In this document: in pieces, positions 46,626 to 58,937 of the stretch | Layout of the letters: each line of letters starts with the position of its first letter | Position numbering within the stretch: the first letter of the stretch is position 1 | Assembly: GCF_030272615.1 (NCBI RefSeq) | Contig: NC_081410.1 | Coordinates: forward strand, 255,795,533-255,859,532 | Direction of reading: 5' to 3' | DNA length: 64,000 nucleotides | DNA from: Cryptomeria japonica | Lineage: Eukaryota > Streptophyta > Pinopsida > Cupressales > Cupressaceae | The notes under the pieces: generated by a model | The model's database searches: none | What the model saw: the letters and a program-made list of their open reading frames with translations, nothing else | Told to the model about the DNA's origin: nothing | Translations under genes and position numbers: made by a program

Positions 46626-47993
46626 TGAGAACGGGGGGGAGTGAATCAGTACACACAAAAAATTAAATCAACACTTTATCATATTAAAATGCAGCTAATC
46701 AGTTGTCTTCACCACTGTACTTAACCATAGCAATACCAATTAAACAAAAATACTTTAGACAACATTCAACAGATCTCAAATCTTGATGACTACTTCACCG
46801 ATTAATCATGCATGAATTGTACCAATAATACCACAACCTTTTAACACTGCATGCATATCTAACTTAAACAAAATCACACAATCATCACATGAAAAACTCA
46901 CAACCCATAACACACATATTTTTCACGTGGAAATCCAAATGGGAAAAACCATGGTGGGGATGAATACCCACAAGCTTGTTTGTGAACTCTTTTGAAGTCC
47001 ACTCTGTTAGGAGCCTAGTCCGGTTAAAGACTTTACAATAAAGGTTTTTTTAGGAACCGATCTTGTTAGGGATCACCCGGTTAAGGAATGGCTATATACC
47101 CTGTTAAAGGTTGAAACCCTATTAAGAGTTACCTTTCTAGAGGATTTAAATAATTCAATGAACTTGAGCCACGTGGTTAGAGGATTTACAACAAAGCATG
47201 TTAAAGCTACTCAGTCAAGGGATTTACCTTCTATTGAAATGGTTAGAAGACAACAGGTAAAACACTCTGATTGGATAACAATACTTCTTGCTAAGGCAAA
47301 TCCTTTTCAGTTCCTCTCTTTTGCAATCATACTCTCTAGATTCCTCACTCTGGTTTGGCAAGTATCAAATCTCCAATATGCGGACACAAACACAACTTTT
47401 GCCAACCACTATAATAACAAAACTCATCGACCTTATAGAGAACAATGAGGTCTGTATCATAAACCCTAAACCCTAAACATTTTAGGTTTACAATTACAAG
47501 CGGTCCAATCCTGACCGTCAAATACATTACATAGATTAAAATGATCTAAAACAGATCTCAAGTCATTCTACATCATCCAATCTTCACCACATCTGGAAAA
47601 CAGTAACTCATCATGCGCTTTTCACATACCTCTAAGAAAGATACACATTCCCAAGGTAGACATACAATGCATTCGATCTTCACACACAAGATCCTCGAAG
47701 AAATCCTTCATGTGCACAGAGCTGATGTGGCATCTTGATCCTTATCCTTGTTCTTAACTAACTCATCACAAAACATCATCGGTTGCACCACACAACCCAA
47801 ACCGGAAACCCTAGAGCTAAACAGAGACTACCAACTGGTAGTCACAATTAGTGAACCCTGACATTGGTCCACTCCATCCTAGTTGACCATAACCGCTTCC
47901 AATATTCATACCGTTGCATACCAGTTCACCTTCTTGAGCACTTATTGACATCAATGACAACATACATTATCACCGCTTCATCATATGCCAACA
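46626..47993 (-). repeat. 3' LTR of C
   Basis: In element sense TGTTGGCATATGATG at 47993, ending near 46626. A G-run hairpin lies at its far end (TACTGA 46623-46628, TCAGTA 46646-46651, seven-G run between). No gene inside. Confidence 0.75.
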
Positions 47994-48259
47994 ATCTCCC
48001 CCTTTGGCATTGATGGCAATACTCAGTGTATCATTGCTCAATATCTTCTCACACTTGCATATTGTTCTTCAGACATATATCTTCTCCCCCATATATCTTC
48101 ACCATCGGATATCTTCTCCCCCTTTGACAGCAATGCCAAAGTGGAGGCACAAGCTTCCAAGCTCTACTATGTTGCTCCCCCTATGGAGTAGCATCCTTGA
48201 ACACATCAATCCTATAAGATCTGACATGGAAGTGCCTAACTGATGTGGAGCATACAAAT

Positions 48260-49076
48260 TTAGTTTACTTCATGAAGGGGCAGAACCCCTAATTCACCTC
48301 TCAGATAGGTAAATGTAGTCTTCGGTAAGGGCTTAGTGAATATGTCTTTTAGTTGCTCCTTACTGGAAACATGTTCTAATACAATCTCTTTATTTTCTAC
48401 CTTTTCTCTCAAGAAGTGATACTTAAGCTCAATATGCTTGCTCCTAGCATGCAATACCAGATTTTTAGAAATATTTATTGCACTAGTATTGTCATAGAAA
48501 ATACTCACCACTTCAAATATAGTCACTTTGAAGTCATTCAATACATGCTTCATCCAGATTGCCTGAGTGCAGTTCATAAATGTTGCCACATACTTTGCTT
48601 CAGCTGTAGATTGGAAAATACATCTCTGCTTCTTGCTCATCCATGAGACTAGTCTTCCACCAAGGAAGAACACTCCACCGGTTGTGATCTTTCGATCATC
48701 CACATTACCTACCCAATCTACATCGGTAAACACTTTGAGATCAAATTCACCAGTGTATGGATACCACAATCCATAATCAGCCATCCCTTTTAGGTATCTA
48801 AGAATCCTCTTTACTGCTACCAAGTGGGATTCTCTTGGACTCTTATGAAAATGGACCACTATGTCCACTGCATGACCAATATCCAGTCTGTTGTGCACCA
48901 CATAGTGCAACTTACTGATCATTGATCCGTACTCCTCCTCATCTACCAACGTTGTATCATCCTCCTTTGTCAATTTGCAGTCGGTCACCATCAGCGTTCC
49001 AACTGGTTTTCTCTCCTCCATCCCAATGGTCTTCAATACATCTTTGATATACTTGGACTAGGTAATGAAGATACCC
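48260..49076 (-). pseudogene. pol: C RT C-terminus and RNase H
   Basis: A long open frame of 258 codons (49036-48260) with copia RT-end and RNase H motifs: EEYGSMISKLHYVVHNRLDI, VKRILRYLKGMADYGLWY, VFTDVDWVGNVDDRKITTGG (catalytic Asp), QSTAEAKYVATFMN (Glu), YDNTSAINISKN (Asp) and RSKHIELKYHFLREKV, ending KDIFTKPLPKTTFTYLRGELGV. One TAG lies just upstream at GIFIT-stop-SKYIKD (near 49060), where Gln is the usual residue. RNase H here is intact; the rest of pol is missing. Confidence 0.9.
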
Positions 49077-49079
49077 TCT

Positions 49080-49444
49080 TGTGAGAGTTGAGAAATACAA
49101 CACCAGAGGAGCCCAAATGATCTCTGCAAGCTAAATAAACCTATTACAAGGAGAAGCAAGGAAGCAACAAAGAAAATAATAAACACAAGAAAAATGCTCA
49201 ATAATATGAGAGCTTTGTATTCACAAAAATGTGTTATAGAATAATGATACAAAGAAAAGAATTCAACCTCTAATAGGTCAAGAAACCCTAAAAGGGAAAA
49301 CCCTAGGCTTGCACATAATAATTAATAAAAGAATTAATTGTTGTGCACCTAATATTAGCTTAAGTGTAAAAGAGATAAAGGGGAACTTAATTAATTAAAC
49401 AAATGTCGTTTAATTAGTCAAGTAAAGACCCGATTACTATAACA
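49080..49444 (-). repeat. 3' LTR of D (365 bp)
   Basis: In element sense TGTTATAGTAATC...CAACTCTCACA. The polypurine tract CTTAAGGGGGGGG follows at 49445-49457 (minus strand). Confidence 0.82.
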
Positions 49445-49681
49445 CCCCCCCCTTAAGCTAGACTTAGGGAGAAGCTAAAACCTAGTACAGTTACTAAAAT
49501 CAGGAAAAGTGGGTCCCGGCAACAAGGCCTGATCAGGTACCCAAATACAAGGAAATCTCTATGAAATAGAGAAAAAGGAGAAAACCTGGTGGGAAAAAAC
49601 TCCTCTCCAAAAAGAGATAAAAGAATATACTGAAAGAAATATCAAGGAAGGAAGGCCTCATAAAGACCTCCCAAGGACAAC

Positions 49682-49965
49682 TTACTTCACCCCAAGCATA
49701 GAGCACAACTGAAGATAGCACAGCGATGCAAAAGGTTTCATGAAGATGTCTGCAACCTGCTCGGTAGTGGGAATGTACGCCAAAATGAGAGAACCATCCT
49801 GAATCAACTGGTGGATGAAATGCATGTGAAGCTCAATGTGCTTCATCCAATAATGCTCTACCGAGTTGCGAGAAATGTGAATAGCACTCTGATTGTCACA
49901 CCAAAGAATAGTGGGACTATCAAGAGGAAAACCAAACTCAGTCATCAAGTGTTGAAGCCATAAGA
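49682..49965 (-). pseudogene. pol: D RNase H, C-terminal part
   Basis: Contains TILWCDNQSAIHISRNSVEHYWMKHIELHMHFIHQLIQDGSLILAYIPTTEQVADIFMKP, the conserved end of copia RNase H with the CDNQSAI catalytic Asp. Cut at its N-terminal side by E; codons right of 49965 belong to E's LTR. Confidence 0.88.
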
Positions 49966-52900
49966 TGTAATGCCCACCAAAATACCCTAAAGAAACCAAA
50001 CAATAATATACAAATGAAGATAATTTTTCTCTTAATTAACCATCTAATAACAACTAATGCAACATATAACATCTCCATCTATTTACATTCATTAACCAAT
50101 TAACCAATATGAACATACATCATTGTTCATTTCATCAAATAACAGAAGCGGAAATAACACAACATCAATAATCTTTCTCTAGGGTACTTTAACATCATTA
50201 CTTAATTCATTTCCACAATAACATGCTACTCATACGATAGGTATATTTCACCATCATTAATGCACCATATTCTAATCCTTTAACCATGAGATATGAAACC
50301 TACAACATTGCTTATGCATTTTTTTCTCTTCTACCAATGCATCTATGTGAATCATTCCTATTTACTAGATCCAAATAACATCTTCTAGCATATGCACTTA
50401 TTAATCTATGAATATTCCTTTTTAAGATTATTTAATACTGTAACTAGCCTCTAAACATTCCATGAAATAATACAACTAATTCATTATGCAATTCCATTAT
50501 GTTCCAACTATAACCACTTATTTCCATGATTAATAAGATCACGTCTCTACAAACACAATATGCCTAAGTTCCAATTTCCAACTACAATTCATCTTACAAA
50601 TATAAGTACATTAAATACATCATGAGCATAGCTCTTTCTACTACAAGAATCCATCTACTATATAAAAGAATGGTACATCTCATACATTCCATCTTATTCA
50701 TTACATAAATTTGCTACAAGGTACATCTATAGTACATCATGAAGAAGAATCCACATCCACGCAAGAAGAATCCAAGAGAACATCCCAATGGCTAAAAAGC
50801 ATCAACCTCCTGACCATGTGGAACCAAAGGAACCACCTCCCATGCTAGGATATGACACAAGGTCCCAACACATACTCTAAACCTAAGCTGACACCTATAA
50901 CCAAGGAGACTAACCACCCAAGGACTCTCAAGAAAGAACTCAAACATACAACAAGAGTGAACTCCCAGAGGCATAAAACTCATTAAGATGTAAATGTATC
51001 CAATAAAGATAATCATAAATCAATAAGGGGAAACACATGTAGGAGTGGAGTGTCATCACATGCCATCCTCATAACATAATAACACAATAACACAAGGCAC
51101 TAGCCTGATGGACATGTGGAGCCATCTCAACCTATGAGAGACTAAGGGAGATTAGCTTACCATCTTCACTACCTTCTCATGCTTATCCTAAAACATCCTC
51201 CCTAGGACTAAGTCATGAGGCACAAATCAATTTATCATCTTATTAATTAATCTAACTACCCAACCCATCAATTATTAGGTTATCACTTTTTTACAAATCA
51301 CAGAAAACTCCAATATGCTCTGGTGATCTAGACTTCATGCATCCTTACAAGGAACCTCATGCAAGCCTATCTCTCATGACCCCGGTCATCACAAGGAAGC
51401 CCACTCCTCCTAACATGGCCCAACAATAAATCACAAGAGGCTCTACCAACATGATTACATGAAAATAATACTCAAGTAGCCAACAACTTTCACATATACC
51501 CTTACAACATGAATAGGGCTACAATAGCATATACAACATCAATATATAAAAATGAGCCTCTTGGCTAGCAATAACAAAGGCATATCAAGCCATCAAATGG
51601 TGCTATCAAATAAAGAATAACATCACAGTGAGGCTTACTCACTTGCTGGTCCAAAACATCATAGGAAATATCTCAATCATCCATGGCCTATCCACATGGA
51701 AGAGAGTCTAAAATACTCACAATGCATAGAAGAACAAATATACTCAAAACTATCAAAATGCATCAAAACAGGTCAAACCCAAAACTCGAAAACACTAACA
51801 TTCCTCAAATAAAGCCTCTAGTACAAAAATCATTTCAGGAAAATACTTCAAAACTGACCCAAACTGGGAAAATACAAAACACAGTTAGGTTAGCGCTTAT
51901 GCCCCGCAGGACAACGCTTATGCCACATAGAACAACACAATTGCACACAGGACAACACTTTTACATTTCAAAATCATGCATTTGCATTCTGAAATAGTGC
52001 TTATGTTTCCAGATTTGTGCTTATGTATCCTAAGATAATGCTTATGCAGCGCAAATGCATCATAGAACAGTACAAATGCAATACAGAACAATGCTTTTGC
52101 AGAAACAACGCTTTTGCACAAAACTTATAGAAAACTCAGATACTTTCTTGTAAAATAATAAATCACAGACATAACGAAAATGCTCAAAAAACATATGGAA
52201 AGAGACGCCCAGAAACAAAGAATACCTGGGTATAAACACATTAAGATATCTCAAACTGTAGACCAAGATTTAACCAAATATCTTCTTGACAGAAAAATAG
52301 ACAAAACTTCTACAAAACTCACAGAGAATCAAATGAAGATAGTCCTGACATTCACAACTGAAGGACTCACCAAGGAAAACCAATCTCATCTCATACAGGA
52401 GAGGATTAATCAACCAAAGATTTCCACAGCAAATTTATAGAGTTGTGAGATGTCATACACAGGAAAATCAATAAATCTCTTAGCAACTATATAAAACCCA
52501 AATAATATAATATTTTCCTTCCCAAATATTAAACTTCAACAGCATTAAAACTATAGAATGAAATATCATTTCAACCCAAACCCAAAACAATGCAGACACA
52601 AGCATACATGGAGAAGTCATTGAAAACAAATGCAAAGGAAAGGAACTCCAACCTGCAACTTGAAGTAATGGAAAATGAAGCTGAAGAAGAGCTCCCACAA
52701 GCCAACCAAATCATTCCAAGCTCTAGCCAAATCCACGAGAGAAGAAATTCCAAGTCAAGAAGAAAACAACCAACCAACCCAAAAAACTTCACGGGAAGAA
52801 AATAAAAAGCAACAATAATCCAAAACCCTAGCCTCAATTTCAGCCAATCAAAATATTCCATTTTGGAGTATATTTTACCAAACCACCATATAATATAATT

Positions 52901-54112
52901 TGTTCACCCATTTTGAATTTAACCAATGAGAGTGAAGGGTAGGGAAAGTAAATAAATATATGTATTTAGCTAAGTGGGATTGTTGTATTTCTTTATTTAA
53001 TTTAATGTGTTCATACACCCCACTTAGGAATAAAAGTCAAACTATTAAATAAACATAAGCTTTAAATAAATAATCCAAATGGGGACGAAAATCAAATAAA
53101 CCAAAAGCTAATAAAATAAATTAAAGAACCAAATAAATATCAAACCGTAGAAGGTCAAATAAATAATTAGATAATCAAATACCACTAAAGATTAAATCAC
53201 AAATATTAAATAAATATTAAACAACAATAAAGCTCATCAAATAAATAATCATAAAATCAATAAATGTTAATTATCAAATAAATATAAATAACAAATAATT
53301 AAATATTCAAAACTTATAAATTAAATATATTAAAATGAACATTACCAAATATAGAACTACACATCAAGATCCACATAATTACTCTAACATAAACAAGTAA
53401 ATCAACCGGCATAAACTGAACTCACAACCAAAAGACCAAGCTTTCTAACTGACATGGCAAATTATGCCAAGACGTTGACTACTCATGGTGAACAACTTAG
53501 ACCTAGAGTGTGTGAGGGGAATTCATGCCATCTCCGAATCACATTATCCATTGGAACTAAAGACATGCTCAAACCTGTGAAGCTAGGTGGAGTCCATGTC
53601 TGGTACCTACAAAATCCTGCAACCACAAAATGACAATACCACATATAAATATGCATATATATAGAACAAGCAAGTGATAGAGAATCATGACAACACATCG
53701 TGCTTGAAATGAGTGATGTGGAATTGTCTCTATCATGAAGATAGTCAAATAATAGTCAAACAGATCTCATAAACATCTCATCATATGTAATCATGAAGTA
53801 GGGTTAGTGTAATCATAATCATCATTAAAACCATGATAAATCTAATCTATCAATAATCCATCACATAGTGAGCATATAAAATCCATCAAGTACATATATC
53901 ATCAAATCACTTGATCAATCATGATAGTACCAACATCCATATAGATAATCATAATAGCACATGTCTAATAGTGTCTAACATCAATCATAAGTCATTGAAG
54001 CACATGAGTAATCATCATCCAGATCATCAAAATATAGTCTAGATAAGTCTATCAAGCATAATATAAAAGTCAACTCTAGTCAAAATAAGTCAAATCAAGG
54101 GTGGACACTACA
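49966..54112 (-). repeat. 3' LTR of E (4.15 kb)
   Basis: In element sense TGTAGTGTCCACCC (54112) to GGTGGGCATTACA (49966). It contains an imperfect array of about 20-bp units of the ACAACGCTTATGCCA type (51890-52120) and an AT-rich AAATAAATAA stretch (53040-53340). It carries about 55 bp (near 51690-51745) missing from the other copy. No gene inside; short frames at 50792-52861 have no recognisable domain. Confidence 0.88.
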
Positions 54113-54139
54113 TTCTTGCCCCCTTTGCCTCGGCTTACT

Positions 54140-55480
54140 CCTAGAAACCTAAGAACAAAAAGGGATATATCTCATCCGCACTGCATCCTCCTATGTAGCT
54201 GAAGAATCATCAATCGGATCCCACTGGACCCTTACCTGCTCTACACTCCGCCCTCTGAGAGACATCTCTCTGTGCTGAAGAATGTACATGGGTTCCATAG
54301 AAAGCTTCCCATCCTCAACCTGTAAAGCATTCCAATTCAACACATGTGAAATATCAGGATGATATAACCTCAAAACTGAACAATGAAAGACATCATGGAT
54401 GCGGGACAAGCTAGGCGGCAAGGCAAGGCGATAAGCCATAGGACCAATCCGCTCCAAAATCTCGAAAGATCCAACAAATCAAGGTGCCAACTTAGAGCCT
54501 TTTCCATAACAGATCGGACTCTTTCACAGGCGAACTCTCAGAAATACCCTATCACCAATAGAAAACTTTTTGTCCACACGATGAGCATTTGCATATTTCT
54601 TTTGTCTATCCTGAGCGGCCAACAAATGCTCTCTAATGCGAGCCACTTGCTCCTCCATATTATGCAACATTTCTGATCCAATATACACTCTATCCTCTAA
54701 ACAATCCCAACTCAAGGGTGTGCGACATGGTCTACCATATAACGCCTGATAAGGAGACATACCTATAGAGCTATGGTAGCCCTTATTATATGCAAACTCA
54801 ACCAAATAGAGATAATCCTCCCAATGAGACTGCTGATCCATCACGTACATTCTCAACATATCTTCCAGAACCTGGTTCACCCTTTCTGTCTGTCCATCTA
54901 TCTCAGGGTGATAAGCTAAACTAAAGTTCAATTGTGTACCCAAATCATGTTGAAGAGCTATCCAAAATGCTGATGTGAACACTGGATCGTGATCTAATAT
55001 GATCCATCGAGGAATACCATGCAACCTCACAAATCCTTCCAACAAAACCCAAGCTACTATCGTTGTTGTATACGAAGACTTGATCAGAGAAAAGTGCGCT
55101 ACCTTGGTCAATCTGTCTATAGTGACCATAATAGCATCATGATGGCATGAAAACATGGGAAATCCAACTATAAAATCCATAGATATAATATCCCATTTCC
55201 ATCCTGGAACCAAATGTGACTGTAGTAATCCCGCAGGAGGCTAATGCTCTGCCTTCACTCACTGACACTCTAGGAAACATGCCACAAAATCTGCAATATC
55301 CCTCCTCATACCAGACCAATGATATATCTATCTCAAATCTGTGTGCATCTTCTTGACACCTAGATGTACCGAGTAAGGTGCACGATGTGCCTCCGACACA
55401 ATCAAATCTCAAATACCATCTGATGGTGGAACATAAATACATCCCAAATGCCTAAGAAGTCCATCTGATTCTACTGAGTA
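54140..55480 (-). pseudogene. pol: E integrase with C-terminal chromodomain
   Basis: The zinc-finger part at about 55400-55260 is damaged (YSVHLGVKKMHTDL, ACFLEC). The DDE core: IMVTIDRLTKVAHF (Asp), WIILDHDPVFTS (Asp) and DGQTERVNQVLEDML (Glu), all present. GYHSSIGMSPYQALYGRPCRTPL and the GPF/Y-type region lead to the tail QVEDGKLSMEPMYILQHREM...VQWDPIDDSSATWEDAVRM (54330-54190), a chromodomain with its Trp and ATWE motif. It is in the same frame as the RT and RNase H, interrupted only by TAG and TGA codons. It directs insertion to heterochromatin in the family. Confidence 0.88.
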
Positions 55481-55484
55481 ACCT

Positions 55485-56815
55485 TCATATCTGCCCTCAA
55501 GAGCTCTACCAATGGCAACCTCTACAATAATCTCCTAATAATATACATTTGAAGAAAGGGCACTAAGAATACGGCTCCTCAAATCCACATGAAGAGACAT
55601 TGCTGAAATCTCATGCCTCCTGCAACTCAATGCATTTGCTACCACATTCTCCATACCCTGAATATATCTCACCTCAAAGTCATACTCGCACAAGAACTCC
55701 ATCCAATGTCTCTACCTAGCATTCAAATTTAGCTACGTGAAGATATACTACCAACTACGATGATCACTATGCAACTCAAATCTATGTCCAAGAAGGAAGT
55801 GCCTCCATCTAACCAAAGCATACACCACTGCTGCCAAGTCAAGGTCATGGGTGGGATAATTTTTCTCATGATTCTTAAGTTTACATGACTCATATGCAAT
55901 CACATGACCATCCCGCATCAACACTGCTCCTAGACCCTCCAAGGAAGCATCTATGCACACCACAAAAATCCCCAAAGGATCTAGCACTGCTAAAATAGGT
56001 GCACTATTTAAACACTCCTTAAGGATCTAAAATGTTGTCTCATACTACTCTATCCAAACAAACTTCTTTCCTTTTCTCTAAAGAGAAGTGATAGGATGAG
56101 CTATCCTAGAGAAATCTTGGACATATCTGGGATAATATCTTGCTAAACCCATGAAACTACGCACCTCTCCCACATTAGTGGGTTCTGGCCAATCGACAAT
56201 CACCTAAATCTTTGAGGGATCAACTACGGTATCCTCTCCAGAAATCACATGACCAAGATATCTCACCTCTGTCTGGAAGAAATCATACTTCACCAAATTG
56301 GCATATAGCTGATTCTCCCTAAGATGCTGCAAAACTTGCCTCACATGATCCTCATACTCCTCAATCGATCTCGAATAAATCAAAATATCATCCAAAAATA
56401 CTAATACAAATCTATCCAAATACAACCTGAATACACCATTCATCAAGCTCATGAAAACCAAAGGTGCATTCATGAGACCAAAAGGTACCACTGTGAACTC
56501 ATAATGACCATATCTAGTGCGAAAAGTTGTGTGATGAATGTCTGCCTCCTAAATCCTCAGCTGGTGATACCCGGACTTAAGGTCAATCTTAGAGAAGATT
56601 TTAGCATCCTTAATCTGGTCAAATAAATCATCTATCTGAGGCAAGGGATATCGGTTCTTCACCGTCACCTTATTAAGTTGTCTATAATCAATGCATAATC
56701 TAAGAGATTCGTCCTTCTTCACAAATAGCATAGGTGCACCCCAAGGGGACACACTAGGATGAATAAACCCCTTTGCCAACAACTCCTCCAACTAAACCCT
56801 CAACTCATTCAACTC
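55485..56815 (-). pseudogene. pol: E reverse transcriptase and RNase H
   Basis: [78 protein letters not shown] and [13 protein letters not shown] (the YxDD box as FLDD), then [16 protein letters not shown]. RNase H at 55990-55740: FVVCIDASLEGLGAVLMRDG (Asp), KNYPTHDLDLAAVVYALVRWRHFLLG (Glu region) and FELHSDHRSW (Asp). One reading frame throughout. Expected Gln codons are TAG in phrases such as IFT-stop-LNLNAR-stop-RHW, where relatives have Gln at both sites. Confidence 0.9.
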
Positions 56816-56819
56816 CTAT

Positions 56820-57575
56820 GTGGTCATCTGATAGGGAGCTTTAGAAATAGGCTCAACTCCTGGCACCAAATCAATCCTGAGATCTATATCTCGTTGAGGG
56901 GGAATACCTAGAATCTCACTAGGAAAAACATCTGCAAACTCCTGAAGAATGGGATGTTGCTGCAATAAATCCTCTGAGCTAACTTCCCCATCCATGTCCT
57001 TTACTCTAACCACAACCAACTGGAAACCCTTACGCACACACCTCTTCATCTGCATAGCTGAAATCATGCAAAGAGAGATAGGTCTCTGAATACCTACAAT
57101 CTCCACACTCTTCCCACTATCATCCATCCACTGCACTCTCTTACCTCTATAATCTATCTGTGCTTGGTGAGATCCAAGACAATCCATACCAAGAACCACA
57201 TCATAAGATCCCAAAGACATAACATGAAGATCCATAGAAGTATGGAAATCTCCTAAGACTAAAGGACAATTGAGCACAAGGGAATCCAATGCCACTTTGG
57301 ACCCTATAGCTAACTCTACTTGCCACCTATCATCCTACTTTGCCATAGCTAGCCTGCATTGCTCTACTAGAAAAGGAGAAATAAAAGAGTCCAATGCTCC
57401 TAAATCAAATAACACTGAACAAGAGATACCACCTATCACACCTGATGTCTCAACAACGGTGGCCTGATGCTCAACTTGACAGTTATCAACCACTGCAAAA
57501 ACGTGATGAGACCTACCTACATCTCCAACTGTAGGCTCAGAAGTAGCTGGCTTTTGTTGCCCTAACATCTGAGAA
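56820..57575 (-). pseudogene. pro: E aspartic protease
   Basis: GGISCSVLFDLGALDSFISPFLVEQC holds the active site as D-L-G instead of D-S-G (TCG to TTG would explain it). HVMSLGSYDVVLGMDCLGSHQAQIDY follows at about 57220-57160. The PRO-RT linker LLQQHPILQEFADVFPSEILGIPPQRDIDL (about 56970-56890) is standard for chromoviruses. In frame with RT; a TAG lies after MAK (near 57344). Confidence 0.85.
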
Positions 57576-57579
57576 GTAC

Positions 57580-58754
57580 ACTAAGGATAATGAACGACAA
57601 TATGACATGGCTGTCCACATGCAAAGCAATCTCTCCTAACGAACACTTTGCTACCTGGTGCTGTACTCGACTACTAAACACTACCTCTACTAGAATCTGG
57701 CTACAAACTCTGTGGTGGTTGAGAAGGATATGTCTCCTGTCATGCTGACGATTGTGACTCCTATCAACCTGAAATTTGGCACCTCGAGCAAACCTCTGCC
57801 CCTGAGAAAACCTCTTCCTAAACTGTTGACCATTACAGAAAGTAGAAGGATGGCTCCTAGTATATCTTGAGGACTATTGTTGTGGTCCTCTCACTGTAGA
57901 TCCTGTAATAGCTACACTAACTATCTATCCTCCCATTGCTCCTTTTGATGCTAAGGAAAGATCTCCTCTGTTAGTCTCGCCTTCTCCACAGCTGCCTCTA
58001 AGGTCTTAGGTTTGTGCATCCAAACCTCTCCACCAATATGCTCATTAAGACCTCTCACGAAGTGCTAAATCAACATCGGCTCATCATCTGCATATCCTAC
58101 ATATTGTTTAAGCTTGAAGAATCTATGCTCATACTGCTCGACAGTCATCCTCTACTATCTCAAATCGTGGAACTCATCGGCCTTCCTCTGCCTCCAATGA
58201 TTTGAAAGAAATCTAGCTCGAAACCACTCCAAGAATAACTCCCATGATATCATTTCTATGTCCAAATGCAACTTTTGTTCCTCCATGTGCCTCCATGTCA
58301 TCGCAAAATCATGAAGATGCAAAATCACACATCTCACCTTGGTGTTATAGCTACATGGATGTATCACAAAACACCTACCTAAGTCCAATAACCATGTCTC
58401 TACCTCCATGCCACTTCCTAAGCCATCAAAGGTAAGAGGATGAGTCTTATTCAGATCTCTGATGTGACTAGCTACAAGCGCCTCCTGATCCACCTCAATT
58501 CTCCTCCTAGGAGAATGTGAACACTCTCTCTTAATGCTCGAATGACAAGATCCCTCCTGCTAGTTCTCCTCTTATCTCGGTCCTAGGAGACCAAGAAGTT
58601 CCTGAAGCACGTTCACCAATTGTGGAATCAGATCATCTCTAGGTTGCTCTTCCTCCTGTTCCTCATGGTGTGACTCTTCAGAAACCTTGGGATGAGGGTT
58701 CCTACGAGTACCCATGTGACCAGCATAATGATGATCTCTACCCCTAACAGGCAT
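57580..58754 (-). pseudogene. gag: E gag
   Basis: Starts at 58754 (MPVRGRDHH). An acidic N-terminal part (SHHEEQEEEQPRDDLIPQL) is followed by the gag core LTFDGLGSGMEVETWLLDLGRCF, MTWRHMEEQKL, WELFLEWFRARFLSNHWRQRKADEF (58430-58155) in the same frame after two stops. Downstream 58150-57580 is decayed, with a knuckle DCFACGQPCHIVVHYP near 57630-57580. The frame differs from pol by one shift. Confidence 0.8.
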
Positions 58755-58920
58755 TTTATCTAAGCAAATGCAAAGGAAACTATAAGATAAACATCTAATG
58801 GAACTATAACAAGGAAAAATAAATAAATAAATAGCAGGGATAAAACCGCTAGGTTACCCCATGCCAAATGCTAAATGCACAATGGGCTCAATCGAAACCA
58901 GAGTACCCAGTGTTGAACAT

Positions 58921-58934
58921 GGGCTCTAATACCA
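58921..58934 (-). promoter_or_regulatory. Primer-binding site of E
   Basis: TGGTATTAGAGCCC on the minus strand, three bases inside the 5' LTR end; iMet type with one change. Confidence 0.85.
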
Positions 58935-58937
58935 AGT

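Larger units (their letters stand above)
46626..49079 (-). mobile_element. C: Ty1/copia element, 3' part only
   Basis: 3' LTR (about 46626-47993), PPT CCAAAGGGGGAGAT at 47994-48007 and RNase H (48260-49074) on the minus strand. The body is cut at 49079 by element D, and the rest of C, including its 5' LTR, is absent because of the deletion further right. The exact left LTR edge is uncertain: by comparison with A and B, up to 20 more bases may belong to it. Confidence 0.82.
49080..49965 (-). mobile_element. D: Ty1/copia element, 3' part only
   Basis: Inserted into the RT-RNase H junction of C. It consists of a 365-bp LTR, a PPT and the C-terminal RNase H on the minus strand, and is itself cut at 49965 by the LTR of E. 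Its upstream part and 5' LTR are gone. Confidence 0.8.

Noticed and set aside
46623-46651. G-runs as assembly gaps or homopolymer error
   Set aside because: They occur in three families and in both LTRs of B with matching flanking arms, so the motif is real even if run lengths may be inexact.
50792-52861. Short minus- and plus-strand frames within the E LTR (for example 50792-51016, repeated at 59748-59972)
   Set aside because: Duplicated only because both lie in LTRs; composition and length are not gene-like.
54191-57568. TAG as a reassigned Gln codon
   Set aside because: This is plant nuclear DNA with the standard code, many CAG Gln codons remain in the same frames, and TGA at expected Arg sites shows the same C-to-T process.
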